A DNA stretch of 16,951 bases from contig CALEJW010000182.1 in assembly GCA_937898635.1 (NCBI GenBank), forward strand, positions 1-16,951, read 5' to 3'. Both the position numbers and the translations under genes were made by a program. Positions 6,318 to 13,228 of this stretch are shown one piece after another (the stretch's first letter is position 1; the number at the start of each line of letters is the position of its first letter). The notes below the pieces were generated by a model. The model made no database searches. It was not told the origin of the DNA and saw nothing but the letters and a program-made list of their open reading frames with translations. This stretch comes from an uncultured Pseudomonadota bacterium. GTDB lineage: Bacteria; Pseudomonadota; Gammaproteobacteria; Burkholderiales; Usitatibacteraceae.

Positions 6318-9095
6318 TCAGTCCGCCGGCAGCACGCACTTCGGGCTGCGCCTCGCCATCACCGCCTTGAAGTCCTTCACCGACTCGCGCATCGGCGCGG
6401 AGCGCTCGTCGTGGCAGGCGAGGCAGGCGCCCACGAGGAGGATGCGGCGTTGCTCCTCGACCGTGAAGGGCCGCACGTCCTCGCGCGTGGAGACCATGCC
6501 TTCGCGCGCGCCGAGGAACGGGATCCACGCGTCGGCGGGCAGGCCGTCGGCGGGGAGCGGGGGCTCGGCGGGCTTGAAGCGCCAGCGCCCCGTGGAACCC
6601 TTCACCTCGTAGCGAAGCTCGCCCTTGCCGTAGCCGAGCGCCACGGGATCGTTGTGGCAGGACTTGCAGGAGCGGACTTCCTTGCGCGTCGTGTGCGGCT
6701 CGAGGTGCGCGTAGAGCCGGCGGAACACCTGGTGCGCGGGCTTGCCCGCCGTCGCCGGCACGTCGATCGTGAGGATCATGCCGGGCACGAAGGTGTCCAC
6801 GGATTCGCGCGGCGCGGCGCCCGCCGCCTCGACCTTGCGAACGCCCAGCGTCGGGAGGTCCGCCACGAAGGGCCCGGCCTTCTCGACCCACTCGCCCTTC
6901 ACTTCCGCGCCGGTGAGGAAATCGAATCCCGTTCCCGCGGGGTCGTAGGCGGTGTGGCAGGCGTTGCAGCGCGGCGCCCAGGCGGTGTGGCAGCTCCCGC
7001 AGGAAAGGCGCTCGTGACCGCGCCCCTCGACGCACACCTTCGCGGTGGGCTTGAGCTCGCGCCGCTCTCCGGTGCGCTTGCGGACCATCGCCGGCCGTCC
7101 CGCGGCGTCCACCACGACGTTCACCAGCGCCTCGCCCGTTGCCGTGCGCCCGAAGGAAGTCGCCGCGGGCCCGGGCCACTTACGCGCGGCGATGAGGCGC
7201 TTCGACTCCGGGTCGAGCGCGGAGGCGGCCAGCGTCGGCAGGGACTTGCCCGCCGGCGCGTGGCAGTCGGTGCAGGCCACGCGCATCTGCCCGCGCTTGC
7301 GCGCGTGCACCATCCCGTCGCCCATGACCTCGGTGGAGGTGTGGCAGTCGATGCAGTCGAGGCCGCGCTCGTGGTGGATGTCGGCGGGCTGCCTCTCGAA
7401 GTAGCGGTCCTCCTCGACGATCCGGAAGCGCGAGGCCGGGAGCTTCCCCGGTTCCCGGGCCTCGGCGGGCGGCTCGTGCAGCTCGTGCCAGCCCTCGTAG
7501 CTTGTGGCGATGCGCCCGGAGCGGCTGTGGCAGGCGAAGCACTGGCCGTTGCCGATGTCGAGCGAGAGCGCCGGGTGCGCGGTGGGCGCCTTCGCCACGC
7601 CGTTCTTCTTCTCCGCCTCGTAGCGGCGCAGGGCCTCGAGCGCCGCGGCGTCGTAGGCGAGGTGGCAGGCGTTGCAGCCGCCGCCGCGCGTGCCCTCGTC
7701 GTTCGGCCCGTAGGCCGTCTTCGGCGCGCCGAGGTGGCACAGCGCGCAGAGCTGGCGCAGGTGCGTGTCCGCGGGCGAGTGGCCGATGGCGGCGATGTGC
7801 GCGGGCTTCGCGGCCTCGGCGGGCGACTGCTCGCCGAAGACCATGCGGTTCACGCCGACGATGCCGCTCATGGAACTCATCACCGAGAGCTCCACGCGCG
7901 GGATCACCGCGGCGTGGCAGGCGCCCTGGCCGCAGCTCGCCTTGGCGGAGGCGAGGTTGCCGGGGATCTTCGCTATGCGCGCGTGCGCCCGCTCCTTGTC
8001 GAGCGTGAGCGCGTCGCCGCCGTGGCAGGAGGCGCAGCCCACCGCTTCCGGCCGGTGCGCATCGCCCAGCCCCGTGACGCCCTGGTGGCAGGCGAGGCAG
8101 CCCTCGGGCCGCCCAAGCGCGACGGGGAACGGGACGGGCACCTCGGGGCGGGAGGCGAAGACGAAGCCCGCGACCGGGTTCCCCGAGCCCGTGGGCAGCC
8201 CCGGCGCGAAGGCCCAGTTCTCGCCCCGGAGGAAGGCGCCCGCGGCGCAAAGGCCCCCGTAGAACGCCGCGAGCACGAGCAGCACCGCCTTCACGCGGGC
8301 GGCGCGGGCGGGGCGGATCGCGCGCAGGGCATGGAACACGGCGACGGCAACCATGCCCGCCGCGACCGCCGCGAGGGGCCACGGCGTCCAGTGCAGGATC
8401 TCCTGCAGGCCGAGGAAGTACCACGGGCCCTTGACGACGGGATCGAGGCCGTCGTGCAGGCCCGGCGAGAGGAAGAGCGAGATCGCGCCGGTGCCGACGA
8501 GCACTGCCACGAATGCCGAGCGGCGCGGCCACACGCGCCGCGCGTGCTCGACGATGAAGAGCCACACGACGATCGTCGCGGTGGCCGCGTGCTGCACGTA
8601 GGCGAGGTCGAGCCTCTCGCCGGTGCCGAAGAGGAAGGTCGAGAGGACCGGGCCCGCGAGGGGGACCTGGTTCGTGGCCTCCGTAACGATGCGAAGCGCC
8701 TGGCGCGCATCCGCGTCGCCGCGCAGCAGGAAGCCCGAGAGCATGATGAAGAAGAGGAGCGGCAGCGCAAGCGAGAGCCGCAGCCAGACACCTTTGGCCA
8801 CGAGCCGCTCCCCCGGCGTGCGCAGGCGGTCCCACACGTGCGCGAGCGTGAGGAGAAGGCACGCCTGCGCGGACCAGTAGTGAAGGTTCCGGAAGAAGAC
8901 GGCCGCGGGGTTGGCGAGGAGGATCGTCGCGAGCGAGCCGAATCCGTCCGCCGGGTCGTAGGGCACGGCGAGTGCGACGCCCGTAGCCGCCGCGATCATG
9001 AAGGCGGCGGTCGCGAGGTCGCCGAGCGTGCCCCAGCGCGTCATCGCGAACGCGGGCAGGTCGTCGTACGGGGGCGGGGGATTACGGGGAGGCAT
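6318..9095 (-). CDS. cytochrome b (b6/subunit IV-like) fused to a twelve-heme cytochrome c domain
   Basis: This 925-aa protein joins two electron-transfer modules. Residues ~25-290 hold seven membrane helices arranged like cytochrome b6 plus subunit IV. Heme b ligands are His72/His86 (13 residues between) and His169/His184 (14 between, the b6-like spacing). The Qo-site PEWY position reads GPWY (223-226). Seven helices from a cytoplasmic N-terminus place the C-terminal part in the periplasm. Residues ~325-925 carry CXXCH motifs beginning at 333, 354, 450, 474, 519, 581, 608, 699, 710, 810 and 891, plus a CX4CH (CGQGACH) at 388: twelve c-type heme sites. Its ATG overlaps the end of the Rieske gene by 14 nt. 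Together they should oxidise quinol and pass electrons through the multiheme domain to an unidentified acceptor. Similar fusions are known in other bacterial bc-type complexes; the partner and direction are inferred. Confidence 0.93.
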   Translation of the reverse strand: MPPRNPPPPYDDLPAFAMTRWGTLGDLATAAFMIAAATGVALAVPYDPADGFGSLATILLANPAAVFFRNLHYWSAQACLLLTLAHVWDRLRTPGERLVAKGVWLRLSLALPLLFFIMLSGFLLRGDADARQALRIVTEATNQVPLAGPVLSTFLFGTGERLDLAYVQHAATATIVVWLFIVEHARRVWPRRSAFVAVLVGTGAISLFLSPGLHDGLDPVVKGPWYFLGLQEILHWTPWPLAAVAAGMVAVAVFHALRAIRPARAARVKAVLLVLAAFYGGLCAAGAFLRGENWAFAPGLPTGSGNPVAGFVFASRPEVPVPFPVALGRPEGCLACHQGVTGLGDAHRPEAVGCASCHGGDALTLDKERAHARIAKIPGNLASAKASCGQGACHAAVIPRVELSVMSSMSGIVGVNRMVFGEQSPAEAAKPAHIAAIGHSPADTHLRQLCALCHLGAPKTAYGPNDEGTRGGGCNACHLAYDAAALEALRRYEAEKKNGVAKAPTAHPALSLDIGNGQCFACHSRSGRIATSYEGWHELHEPPAEAREPGKLPASRFRIVEEDRYFERQPADIHHERGLDCIDCHTSTEVMGDGMVHARKRGQMRVACTDCHAPAGKSLPTLAASALDPESKRLIAARKWPGPAATSFGRTATGEALVNVVVDAAGRPAMVRKRTGERRELKPTAKVCVEGRGHERLSCGSCHTAWAPRCNACHTAYDPAGTGFDFLTGAEVKGEWVEKAGPFVADLPTLGVRKVEAAGAAPRESVDTFVPGMILTIDVPATAGKPAHQVFRRLYAHLEPHTTRKEVRSCKSCHNDPVALGYGKGELRYEVKGSTGRWRFKPAEPPLPADGLPADAWIPFLGAREGMVSTREDVRPFTVEEQRRILLVGACLACHDERSAPMRESVKDFKAVMARRSPKCVLPAD

Positions 9096-9498
9096 GGGCG
9101 GTCCAGCCGCCGGTGGCGGGATCGCGTTCCACGCGCAGTGCCGGGAGCGGGCGCGTCGCGGGGCCGTTCACGACGCTGCCGTCGGCGCGGAAGCGCGAGC
9201 CGTGGCAGGGGCAGATCACCTCGTCGCCCGCGACGCGGTCGATGCTGCAGCCGAGGTGCGTGCAGCGCGCGGAGTAGGCGCGGATCGCGCCGCCTTCGCG
9301 GTGGACGATGGCGCCTGCGACGACGCTCAGTCCCGCCGCGACGTCCGGCGGTATCGCCACCGGGGGCGCGATCCGCTGGCTGCGCACGCCCCGGAGCATC
9401 TCCACCAGGGCGACGGCGAGCGGCACGCCCGCGGCCCAGGCGAGCGCCTGCCGGAAGAAGTGCCGCCGTGACGAAGGGTGCGGAAGCTCGAGGCCCAT
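9082..9498 (-). CDS. Tat-exported Rieske [2Fe-2S] protein of a bc-type complex
   Basis: This 138-aa protein begins with a twin-arginine signal/anchor (SSRRHFFRQALAWAAGVPLAVALVEML, about residues 9-34), as expected for Rieske subunits exported folded with their cluster. The cluster motifs are CTHLGC (79-84) and CPCHGS (96-101). The ligands are Cys79, His81, Cys96 and His99, and the Cys84-Cys98 disulfide pair is present. It should accept one electron from quinol at the cytochrome b Qo site and deliver it to the multiheme domain of the overlapping downstream gene. The ATG directly abuts the inverted repeat at 9499-9592, leaving no recognisable ribosome-binding site. No alternative start lies between the ATG and the twin arginines, so the start is well placed despite this. 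Confidence 0.94.
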   Translation of the reverse strand: MGLELPHPSSRRHFFRQALAWAAGVPLAVALVEMLRGVRSQRIAPPVAIPPDVAAGLSVVAGAIVHREGGAIRAYSARCTHLGCSIDRVAGDEVICPCHGSRFRADGSVVNGPATRPLPALRVERDPATGGWTAHASP

Positions 9499-9592
9499 GG
9501 GGAAAATGGGGTCAGGTTAATTTTTCAATCGTGCACCAATCGGGAATGAGGAGATCGCCCGATTGAAAAATTAACCTGACCCCATTTTCCCC
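9499..9592. repeat. GGGGTCAGG-type inverted repeat, copy 1
   Basis: The arms 9499-9531 and 9560-9592 are perfect 33-bp reverse complements around a 28-nt spacer. The inner half of each arm has the A/T-rich GATTGAAAAATTAACCTGACCCC core shared by the other three copies in the window. It fills most of the gap between the nitronate monooxygenase stop (9636) and the Rieske start (9498), and its left end is the base just before the Rieske ATG. As RNA it would be a strong hairpin directly at that start. No transposase gene is nearby. Confidence 0.93.
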
Positions 9593-9635
9593 CGGGGAGC
9601 GCAGCCGCCCGGTGATCGAGATCAACCGCCGCCGG

Positions 9636-10682
9636 TCAATCGAGCGCCGCGAGCTGGCGCGTGAGCTGCGCCGCGGGGATCTCCCGGCAGCCGCTCGCGT
9701 TCTGCCCGGACCACAGCGGGGAAAAGTCCCCCGAACCGGCGGCCTCGGCCTTCGCGCGCAAGGGGGCGAGGGCGCCGATCGCGAGCGGGAAGGCGGGCGC
9801 GGCGGCGCACACGGGTCCCAGCTCCCGCACGACGCGGTTCACGACGCTGCGCGCGAGCCGGCCGGTGAAGACGTTGGTGAGCACGGTGTGCCGCGCAGCC
9901 TCGCTCGCGAGCGCGGCGCGGTGGACCTTGCTCGTCGTCGCCTCCGGGCAAAGGAGGTAGGCCGTGCCCACCTGCGCCGCGACCGCGCCCAGCGCGAGCG
10001 CGGCGGCGACACCCTTCGCGTCGGCGATGCCGCCCGCGGCGATCACCGGGATCTTTACCGCGCGCACGACCTGCGGCACCAGCGCCATCGTGCCGAGCTG
10101 GGTCGTCGCGTCCCCCGTGAGGAACATGCCGCGGTGCCCGCCGGCCTCCAGGCCCTGCGCGATGACGGCGTCCACGCCTTGCGCCTCCAGCCAGCGCGCT
10201 TCCTCGACGGTGGTCGCCGAGGAAAGGATCTTCGAGCCCCAGCCGCGCACGCGCGCGAGGAGTTCCGGCGAGGGCAGGCCGAAGTGGAAGCTCACCACGG
10301 CGGGGCGGATCGCCTCCAGGGCGTCCGCCGCCTCCGCGCTGAAGGGCGCGCGGCCCGGGCCCGCGGGGATGGCGCCGGCGTCGAGCCCCATCTCCGCGTA
10401 GTAGGGCGCGAGCGCGGCACGCCACGCCGCTTCCCGCGCCGCGTCCGGCGCCGGCGGCGCGTGGCAGAAGAAGTTCACGTTGAAGGGACAACGCGTGCCC
10501 GCCGCGAGCGCCGCGAGTTCCTCGCGCAGGCCCGCCGGGGAAAGGAGGGCGCACGGCAGCGATCCCAGCCCGCCCGCGTTGGACACCGCGATCGCGAGCG
10601 CCGCGCCCTGCACGCCGGCCATGGGCGCCTGGACGACGGGCAATTCGGTGCCGAGAAGCCTGGAAAATGGGGTCAGGTTCAT
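9636..10682 (-). CDS. nitronate monooxygenase (2-nitropropane dioxygenase family)
   Basis: This 348-aa FMN-dependent TIM-barrel enzyme oxidises alkyl nitronates to carbonyl compounds plus nitrite, typically detoxifying propionate-3-nitronate. Motifs in order are QAPMAG (18-23, first strand and FMN contact), NVNFFCH (68-74), HFGLP (133-137), EAGGHRG (179-185, catalytic His region) and AAGGIAD (215-221, FMN phosphate). Then comes GTAYLLCPEA (239-248). The first seven residues, MNLTPFS, are encoded by the end of inverted-repeat copy 2. The native homologous sequence appears to begin at about Arg8-Leu9. No other ATG precedes the essential first strand; the only downstream candidates are CTG or TTG codons. 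The repeat therefore appears to supply the start codon. No clear Shine-Dalgarno sequence is visible upstream. Confidence 0.92.
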   Translation of the reverse strand: MNLTPFSRLLGTELPVVQAPMAGVQGAALAIAVSNAGGLGSLPCALLSPAGLREELAALAAGTRCPFNVNFFCHAPPAPDAAREAAWRAALAPYYAEMGLDAGAIPAGPGRAPFSAEAADALEAIRPAVVSFHFGLPSPELLARVRGWGSKILSSATTVEEARWLEAQGVDAVIAQGLEAGGHRGMFLTGDATTQLGTMALVPQVVRAVKIPVIAAGGIADAKGVAAALALGAVAAQVGTAYLLCPEATTSKVHRAALASEAARHTVLTNVFTGRLARSVVNRVVRELGPVCAAAPAFPLAIGALAPLRAKAEAAGSGDFSPLWSGQNASGCREIPAAQLTRQLAALD

Positions 10683-10767
10683 TTTTCAATCGGGTTCATA
10701 TTTCAATCGCGCAATCTTCGCATCTCCAAACGGTGCCAGATCGAAAAATGTACCTGACCCCATTTTC
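10663..10767. repeat. GGGGTCAGG-type inverted repeat, copy 2
   Basis: The arms 10663-10687 and 10743-10767 are 25-bp reverse complements with one mismatch (GTTCAT against ATGTAC), around a 55-nt centre. It lies between the divergently oriented nitronate monooxygenase and spondin-like genes and overlaps the first codons of the former. The centre contains a direct duplication of 17 bp listed separately. The outer ends (GAAAATGGGG...CCCCATTTTC) match copy 3. Confidence 0.92.
10676..10709. repeat. 17-bp tandem duplication inside repeat copy 2
   Basis: GGTTCATTTTTCAATCG at 10676-10692 is followed immediately by GGTTCATATTTCAATCG at 10693-10709, a single-base difference. The duplicated unit is the inner half of the left arm, so this element has grown by internal duplication relative to the other copies. 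Confidence 0.85.
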
Positions 10768-10856
10768 TGCGCCCGGGGCTGTAAGGAAAGGCGCCGGCGC
10801 CTGACGAATCCGTGCAATCCGCAATCGCCACGACACAAACCAACCCAGGAGCCACC

Positions 10857-11387
10857 ATGAAGAAGATCGTCGGAATCCACACGGGCCTCGCCCTCGTCGC
10901 CGCCACGGCGGCCGCGCTCGCCGGCTGCGCCCTCTTCCAGCCGGAGAAGACCGGCCAGACCGCGGGCCGGGAATACACCGTCACCGTGAAGAACACGCTC
11001 GCCGGGGAGCGGCTCGCGCCCATCCTCATCGTCGGCGACGCGGACGACTCGAAGATCTGGGTCGGCCGCTACGTCTCGGGCGAGGCGCACACCCAGTTCA
11101 CCACCGGCAACCCCGGCCCGCTCGCGGCGGTGCTCGGCGGCGACCAGGGCCAGCCGGGCAACCTCGGCGTGGGCGGGGAAGTCACCTTCACCTTCAAGAC
11201 CACCGCGCGCAAGGCCCGCATCACGGCCATGGTCCACCCCGACCGCACGCCGGACAACTACGTCACCGCGCTCGTGGACCTCTCGGCGCACGGCGCGACG
11301 CCCCTCGAGCGCTTCGACATCGGCGACGACGAGGGCCGCAAGACGGTGCAGAAGGTCGGCCCGGCGGGAACCGTCACGATCCGCTAG
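10857..11387 (+). CDS. lipoprotein with a Spondin_N-like domain
   Basis: This 176-aa product begins with a lipoprotein signal (MKKIVGIHTGLALVAATAAALAGC), with lipobox LAGC and lipidation at Cys24. The rest (about residues 38-176) is rich in beta strands: YTVTVKNTLAGERLAPILIVGD, then VTFTFKTTARKARITAMVHP and a final GTVTIR strand. The opening strand followed by L-x-P-I-L-I-V resembles bacterial Spondin_N-domain proteins, which are usually exported and of unknown role. This assignment rests on pattern only and is moderate. The ATG at 10857 is preferred over an upstream ATG at 10812 because it has an AGGAG site 5 nt upstream and starts the signal peptide. It stands alone, divergent from nitronate monooxygenase and convergent with the ankyrin gene. 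Confidence 0.75.
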   Translation: MKKIVGIHTGLALVAATAAALAGCALFQPEKTGQTAGREYTVTVKNTLAGERLAPILIVGDADDSKIWVGRYVSGEAHTQFTTGNPGPLAAVLGGDQGQPGNLGVGGEVTFTFKTTARKARITAMVHPDRTPDNYVTALVDLSAHGATPLERFDIGDDEGRKTVQKVGPAGTVTIR

Positions 11388-11409
11388 GGCGTCGACCCCC
11401 GGGGGGTGC

Positions 11410-11475
11410 GGTCCAGGCGCGATCGCCGTACCGGTCGCGGCGGCCGCGCGAACGTTCACGCGATCGCGAAGGACC
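11410..11475. terminator. imperfect hairpin between convergent genes
   Basis: GGTCC (11410-11414) and CGCGATCGC (11418-11426) pair with GCGATCGCG (11460-11468) and GGACC (11471-11475). This gives a 14-bp interrupted stem with a small internal loop. It sits in the 113-bp gap between the convergent spondin-like and ankyrin genes, consistent with a bidirectional terminator. No T-tract follows. GCGATCGC is itself palindromic, so the two sites could instead be independent protein-binding or methylation sites. Confidence 0.35.
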
Positions 11476-11500
11476 TGTCAGGCTCCTCGGGAAACCTCCG

Positions 11501-12403
11501 CTATTTTCCCGGGCAGGATTCGCGGACGCCGCGGGCGCAGGCGTGCTTGCCGTATACCGCGCGCGCGTCGTCCTCCGGCACCGGGGCACCGTCTCGCCGG
11601 GCGAGCGTCGCCACTTCCTCGCAGCCGCCGCGGGGCTCGAGCCAGGCCGGCAGCGCATCGGGATCGTCGGGCGCGGTGCGCGCCTCGCCGGCTCGCGGGG
11701 CGGGCTTGCGGGCGAGATCGTGGGGAGCCCTTCCCTTCGCGTCCTTCCTCGCCGGGTCCGCGCCGAAGCGGCACAGCGCGAAGGCGCCCTCGAGGCTGCC
11801 GATCGCCGCGGCGACGTGCAGCGCCGTGCGCCCGTCGGCGTCCGTCGCATCCACGGGCGCGCCGCGCGAGACGAGGAAGGCCGTCATCTCGCTCGCGCGG
11901 AAGCGCTGGGCATTGTGGAGCGGCGTCCAGCCGCGCTCGGCACACGCGCCCGCGCAGTCGTTGGCGGACGCGACGTCCGCGCCACGGGAGAGCAGCCAGC
12001 CGGCGACCTCCACGTTGCCGCGCTCGGCGGCCTCGTGCAGCAGCGAGCGCCCGCCCAGGCGCACCCCCAGGTCCGCGCCGGATGCAGCCAGCAATTCCAG
12101 CATCGGCAGTGGGTCCGTGACGCGATCGGCGGCGTCGTGGACGAGGAAGCGCCCCTTCCAGGCGCTTTCTCCCGTGCGGGTCTCGTAGTCGCGGCGCTGG
12201 GAGAACTGCCGGTAGCCTTGCGGGAACACCTTCACGCGGGCCAATGCCGGATCGTCGTCGAGGAGCCGCTTCGCCTTGCGCAGGTCGCCCGTGACCACGG
12301 CGTCGACGATGTCCGTCTCCGGCACGCCGCGCAGGAAACCATAGAGGCCCAGGCCGACGATGGCGAGCGGAATCCCGACCACCAGTGCGCTCTTGATGTT
12401 CAT
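11501..12403 (-). CDS. membrane-anchored ankyrin-repeat protein
   Basis: This 300-aa protein has an N-terminal membrane anchor (about residues 6-24, VVGIPLAIVGLGLYGFL) and then ankyrin repeats, a scaffold for protein-protein contacts. Clear repeats are GGRSLLHEAAERGNVEVAGWLLSRGADV (117-144), RGWTPLHNAQ...AFLVSRGAPV (157-184) and DGRTALHVAAAIGSLEGAFALCRFGADP (190-217). A degenerate unit lies around DLRKAKRLLDD (40-50), and another follows as DAKGRAPHDLARK. The C-terminal tail holds four cysteines in a GCEEVA...HACARGVRESC pattern. No enzymatic motif is seen. It is the last gene of the long reverse-strand run, 37 bp after the preceding gene; a ribosome site is not obvious. Confidence 0.85.
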   Translation of the reverse strand: MNIKSALVVGIPLAIVGLGLYGFLRGVPETDIVDAVVTGDLRKAKRLLDDDPALARVKVFPQGYRQFSQRRDYETRTGESAWKGRFLVHDAADRVTDPLPMLELLAASGADLGVRLGGRSLLHEAAERGNVEVAGWLLSRGADVASANDCAGACAERGWTPLHNAQRFRASEMTAFLVSRGAPVDATDADGRTALHVAAAIGSLEGAFALCRFGADPARKDAKGRAPHDLARKPAPRAGEARTAPDDPDALPAWLEPRGGCEEVATLARRDGAPVPEDDARAVYGKHACARGVRESCPGK

Positions 12404-12440
12404 CGCGAAATGGGGCGCTCGCCGATTTCCCGGACGCGGC

Positions 12441-12872
12441 CTACTTCGCCAGCCGCGCGTTGGCCGACTTGTCGACGTCCTCCACGAGCTTCGCGTCGAA
12501 GGACAGGCCCTGGAAGCGCCACTCGGCCGACGGCCGGTAGAGCCTCAGCTCGAAGCGCAGGGGCTGCCTCTCGTATCCCACCACGTAGACGAGGTGCGCG
12601 TAGCGCGAGCCCGCCTTCGCCTCCACGAGCAGCTCGTGGTAGGCGTACTTCCCGAGCAGGCCGCCGAGCTTGGCGAGCTCGCCCTTGAGGTTCGTGATCT
12701 GGTCCGTGTTCTTCATCACCCACGCGTTCGTCGCGTAGACCTTGTCGATGGCTTCCGCGCTCTTGCCCTGGGCGAGGAGGGCGAAGAAGCGCTCGGGGAT
12801 CCCGTCATAGGTCTCCGCCGAGGCCACGCCCGGCAGGAGGGAAAGGAACAGCACCGCGACCAGGGTTCTCAT
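12441..12872 (-). CDS. exported protein of unknown function, possibly NTF2-like
   Basis: This 143-aa product starts with a clear signal peptide (MRTLVAVLFLSLLPGVASA, cut before Glu20). The mature part has helix-forming sequence (ERFFALLAQGKSAEAIDKVYA), then alternating strands such as YAHLVYVVGYERQPLRFELRLYRPSAEWRFQGLSFD. This helix-then-sheet order resembles small NTF2-like proteins, but no diagnostic residues are present and I do not assign a family. An AGGAGG ribosome site at 12878-12883, 5 nt before the ATG, fixes the start. It lies between the L7/L12-like and ankyrin genes on the same strand. Confidence 0.75.
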   Translation of the reverse strand: MRTLVAVLFLSLLPGVASAETYDGIPERFFALLAQGKSAEAIDKVYATNAWVMKNTDQITNLKGELAKLGGLLGKYAYHELLVEAKAGSRYAHLVYVVGYERQPLRFELRLYRPSAEWRFQGLSFDAKLVEDVDKSANARLAK

Positions 12873-12914
12873 GCTCGCCTCCTTCGGATGGGGCCCCCAC
12901 TTTGCCCCATGGCG

Positions 12915-12934
12915 CGGGCGCTGAACAGCGCCCG
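12915..12934 (-). terminator. short GC hairpin after the L7/L12-like gene
   Basis: GGGCGCT (12916-12922) and AGCGCCC (12927-12933) form a perfect stem with a GAAC tetraloop, extended by one C-G pair. It begins 8 bp past the stop of the L7/L12-like gene. There is no T-run after it on the reverse strand, so it may be an attenuator, an mRNA 3'-end stabiliser or chance. Confidence 0.3.
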
Positions 12935-12941
12935 GGAAGGG

Positions 12942-13214
12942 CTAGCGCGGCCCGGCGAGGAAGTACCAGGCCACGATGCCGGCCACGGCGACGAGCGCGA
13001 GCCAGCGCAGCGCCCCCTGGGCGCTTTCCGCGTTGGCCCGGGCCATGCGCGCCTTCACGCCCGGGTGGCGCTCGATGTAGTCCTCGACGATCTCCTTCGC
13101 GTCCTTCAGCCCCACGCCGCGGGACTCGCGCACCGCCTTGATCGCCTCGATCTTGCTGCCGTGCTCGAGCGCCGCGACGGCTTCGGCGGGGATGTCCTTC
13201 GGGGCGTCCATCAT
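12942..13214 (-). CDS. membrane-anchored ribosomal L7/L12 C-terminal-domain-like protein
   Basis: This 90-aa protein carries a short L7/L12 C-terminal-like segment. KIEAIKAVRESRGVGLKDAKEIVEDY (21-46) closely matches the helix-turn-helix of L7/L12 (pattern K-x-x-x-I-K-x-V-R-x-x-x-G-x-G-L-K-x-A-K-x-x-V-E). A single C-terminal membrane helix follows (about 70-86, RWLALVAVAGIVAWYFL). It is not the ribosomal protein, since it lacks the N-terminal dimer domain and hinge. Members of this small family are of unknown role. The first ATG of an ATG-ATG pair is chosen because AGAGGA (13223-13228) lies 8 nt upstream. The frame is open further upstream, but that part is inverted-repeat copy 3. Before the insertion the gene probably followed the M48 peptidase directly. 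Confidence 0.87.
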   Translation of the reverse strand: MMDAPKDIPAEAVAALEHGSKIEAIKAVRESRGVGLKDAKEIVEDYIERHPGVKARMARANAESAQGALRWLALVAVAGIVAWYFLAGPR

Positions 13215-13222
13215 GGCTGCGT

Positions 13223-13228
13223 TCCTCT
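13223..13228 (-). promoter_or_regulatory. ribosome-binding site deciding the L7/L12-like start
   Basis: AGAGGA on the reverse strand, 8 nt before the ATG at 13214, rules out the longer open frame that reads through the inverted repeat. Confidence 0.75.

Noticed and set aside
6087..9566. A 1159-codon forward open frame opposite the cytochrome gene
   Set aside because: Its translation is Arg/Ala/His/Gly-rich with no domain. The reverse strand has a clear cytochrome b/multiheme protein. This is the usual shadow frame in GC-rich DNA.
11394..11406. ACCCCCGGGGGGT as a terminator stem
   Set aside because: No loop could form and no T-tract follows; it is just a GC palindrome. The larger stem at 11410-11475 is a better candidate.
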